Shown here: one piece after another, positions 31,159 through 33,128 of the stretch
Numbering within the stretch: the stretch's first letter is position 1
How the letters are laid out: each line of letters starts with the position of its first letter
Origin: a virus
DNA: 33,128 nucleotides
Direction: 5' to 3' (one strand)
Virus record (IMG/VR): IMGVR_UViG_3300042888_000552
Location: 1 to 33,128 of that record
Position numbers and translations under genes: made by a program
The notes under the pieces: generated by a model
Database searches by the model: none
Told to the model about the DNA's origin: nothing
The model's input: the letters and a program-made list of their open reading frames with translations, nothing else

Positions 31159-33128
31159 ATGAAAGCACAAATTTTAAAGATGTCTGGGTGTAAGACCCAG
31201 AAAGAATTTTACAAGAAGTACCCATCGGAAGAAGCCTTCATGAAGGTTCATGGTAAAGAGTTTAAGAAAGCACAGATGGGTGCTGCAGTAACTGGTGGTT
31301 CATTAGGATTTAAACCTATAAATTTTACTAATGAATATAATAAGGTAGATAAGTTAATTACTGGTACTACAAATAAAGAAAGACAAGCTATGTTTGAAAA
31401 ACAACAAGCTGCTGCTTCTTTACAGGAAATGGCTAATAAATCAAGCGAAGGTAATTTGATGGAAAGTTTTATGGGGGATGAAGAAGATGAAGATATTCCT
31501 GAAGCTCAATTTGGGGGTAATTATAGTTTAGGACAAGCTCCAAGTTCAGGTTTAAATATGCAACAAGGATTCCCTCAAGCACAGAATAGTTTTTCAATGC
31601 CTACTCCTAAATTTAATGCATATAATCCTCAAGGAGATCAAGCAGGAACAGCAATGGCTAAAGGTATTTTTCAAGGTGCAAACCCTGTAGGAGCTAGTCC
31701 TTTTGAAGGAGAAAATGCATGGAGTAAAATAGGAAAAGGTTTAGGTAAATATGCTGGTCCTATAGGATCTATTATTGGGGGTATAGGAGCATTAAAACAA
31801 GAGAAAGAAGCAGCTAAAGCAGCTAAACAAACAAAACTAGTAAGTGATGTTTCTTTACAAGCAGCACAAAGTACAGATGTTGATGCACGTAGACAAATGC
31901 AAGATACATTCTCTAAACAAAGAAATGCTATGATGCAACCTACTACAGGAGAAGAGTTATTCCCTGTTAATGGTGTTGGTACAAATGTTCTTGCTAGAAA
32001 TGGTAGAATGTTACAAGATGGTGGATATGTAGGAGGTAACCCATCAGAAATACAAAATACATATGATCCATATGATATATATACAGATAGTGGATATGAA
32101 CCATTAAATGATAGTAATATAAAACAATATTATCATGGAGGAAGAGTTCATCAAATGCAAGATGGAGGAGGAATGCCTTGGGGAATGATTTCACAAAAAG
32201 CTACAGGATTAGGACAATCATTAATGGGAGGGCAAAATGCTGGAGGACAACTAGGAAATACAGTAGGCACATCTTTAGGTAATGCTATTGCTCCAGGAAT
32301 TGGAGGAGCTGTAGGAGGATTTGTTGGTGGTATGGCAGGTAATTTATTAGATCCTTATGCTAAAAGAATAAAAAAAGATAATGCTGCTACACAAAAAAAC
32401 ATGATGGGAATGGCTAGTGTTAATATGGCTAAAGGAATTCAATCTCAAAATCAATCTTTTATGGAAGATGGTGGATGGGTGTCTAATGATTGGCAGCCAC
32501 AAACTATAGCTTCATTTGGTGGTCTTGATGAACAAGAAGTTTATGACTATGCTCATGAAGGAATGAATAGTTTAAGAGCTGGTGGACATTTAAGAGATTA
32601 CACTCCTCCTAGTGATAGAGCTATGGAAACATATAGAGATGGTGGAGATGTTAAATCTTATGGATTAGGTGGAGAGTTACAAACACATTGGGGTGGAGGA
32701 GCTGAAACTATTTCACGTAATCCTTATTTACCTGGTACAGGAGAAACAGTTATGTTTAGAGGTAAATCACATGAAGAATATTCTCCTAACGGAGAAACAG
32801 GAATAGGTGTAACTTATGGTGGTAATCCAGTAGAAGTAGAAAGAGGAGAACCTATGGTTGAATTAGAAGAAGGTGGTGTAGTAGATCCTCAAACAGGAGA
32901 AGTACAAAAATCTGGTGTGGTGTTCGGTAATTTAAAAATACCTAATCAATATATAGATATGCTAGGAGATAAATCTGCTAAGGGTAAAAAGTTTAAAAAC
33001 TATGTAGCTGATCTTTCTAAAACAGAAGCTAAACAAAATAAACTTATAGAGAAATCAATTAATGAGTTAAATGGATTTACACCATTGACATCATTTGATA
33101 AACTTAAAATGACAGCATTACAAGCTAA
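31159..33128 (+). CDS. Putative cargo/ejection protein with glycine-zipper helices, 3'-truncated
   Basis: ATG two bases after the previous stop; the frame stays open for 656 codons and leaves the window. The N-terminus (QILKMSGCKTQKEFYKKYPS, EEAFMKVHGKEFKKAQMG) is a pattern I associate with crAss-like cargo-region proteins. There are two hydrophobic glycine-rich segments: ~189-211 (IGKGLGKYAGPIGSIIGGIG) and ~366-397 (GNAIAPGIGGAVGGFVGG with GxxxG spacing). These are typical of proteins that insert into membranes during DNA ejection. Between and after them lie repeats of the type QDGG or EDGGW, and NDWQPQTIASFGG echoes GLDWQPKTI of the preceding protein. Residues ~510-600 (NPYLPGTGETVMFRGKSHEE, GVTYGGNPVEVERGEPMVEL, VVFGNLKIP) match a domain widespread in Bacteroidota phages, function unknown. 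The ejection role is inferred. Confidence 0.66.
   Translation, partial: MKAQILKMSGCKTQKEFYKKYPSEEAFMKVHGKEFKKAQMGAAVTGGSLGFKPINFTNEYNKVDKLITGTTNKERQAMFEKQQAAASLQEMANKSSEGNLMESFMGDEEDEDIPEAQFGGNYSLGQAPSSGLNMQQGFPQAQNSFSMPTPKFNAYNPQGDQAGTAMAKGIFQGANPVGASPFEGENAWSKIGKGLGKYAGPIGSIIGGIGALKQEKEAAKAAKQTKLVSDVSLQAAQSTDVDARRQMQDTFSKQRNAMMQPTTGEELFPVNGVGTNVLARNGRMLQDGGYVGGNPSEIQNTYDPYDIYTDSGYEPLNDSNIKQYYHGGRVHQMQDGGGMPWGMISQKATGLGQSLMGGQNAGGQLGNTVGTSLGNAIAPGIGGAVGGFVGGMAGNLLDPYAKRIKKDNAATQKNMMGMASVNMAKGIQSQNQSFMEDGGWVSNDWQPQTIASFGGLDEQEVYDYAHEGMNSLRAGGHLRDYTPPSDRAMETYRDGGDVKSYGLGGELQTHWGGGAETISRNPYLPGTGETVMFRGKSHEEYSPNGETGIGVTYGGNPVEVERGEPMVELEEGGVVDPQTGEVQKSGVVFGNLKIPNQYIDMLGDKSAKGKKFKNYVADLSKTEAKQNKLIEKSINELNGFTPLTSFDKLKMTALQA

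Noticed and set aside
1-33128. Lysogeny, integrase, attachment site or antiphage-defence genes
   Set aside because: No integrase, repressor, recombinase, toxin-antitoxin pair or defence protein is visible; all genes fit virion structure, the phosphoesterase or the HNH gene.

Overview
The window is a stretch of a tailed phage genome with all genes on the + strand. It reads as the virion-structure block of a crAss-like phage (Crassvirales, podovirus morphology). The order terminase large subunit, portal, acidic scaffold-like protein and major capsid protein, then small connector or ring proteins, a giant muzzle/tail-stabilisation protein and two large cargo-type proteins, is the conserved Crassvirales layout, and I recognise several of these families from memory of their sequences. 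A Bacteroidota host is suggested by three things: promoters of the TTTG-N19/20-TAnnTTT(G/A) type, AT-rich leaders without Shine-Dalgarno sequences, and poly-threonine linkers. The DNA is AT-rich. Every complete gene stops with TAA except one (TGA), and no gene stops at or reads through TAG, so the standard code fits this window.

Layout. 1-7588 is the DNA packaging and capsid set (terminase cut by the window start, portal, scaffold, MCP). 7589-7911 is a non-coding gap with hairpin-forming sequence and a tRNA-like gene with anticodon CAT. 7912-10827 carries three conserved virion proteins and ends at a strong intrinsic terminator. 10913-17921 is the host-contact region: a beta-rich protein, a 29-aa Cys-rich mini-gene, a small Cys protein, a tail-collar fibre, a 1359-aa tailspike with two beta-helix units, and a modular poly-Thr protein, closed by a second terminator. 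A new promoter then drives a metallophosphoesterase with an N-terminal helix-turn-helix (18096) and the connector/ring genes (19323-22216), which an HNH endonuclease gene with its own consensus promoter interrupts. 22222-33128 encodes the muzzle protein, a 290-aa protein that looks like its detached C-terminus, a 965-aa mosaic cargo-type protein, and a last protein with membrane-active glycine-rich helices that runs off the window.

How it fits together. Terminase, portal, scaffold and MCP build and fill the head. The ring proteins and muzzle form the short tail. The fibre and spike proteins share an N-terminal docking motif and bind or degrade surface glycans. The last two proteins are probably packaged or ejected with the DNA.

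The most interesting observations are: a muzzle protein apparently split by a cassette of small poly-Thr-linked domains, one of which is a paralogue of a domain in the fibre region; a short IPG-TGF-YAR motif at the MCP N-terminus that recurs in the 965-aa protein; the structured RNA-like gap and non-canonical tRNA behind the MCP gene; and a conserved leader reused in front of several genes.
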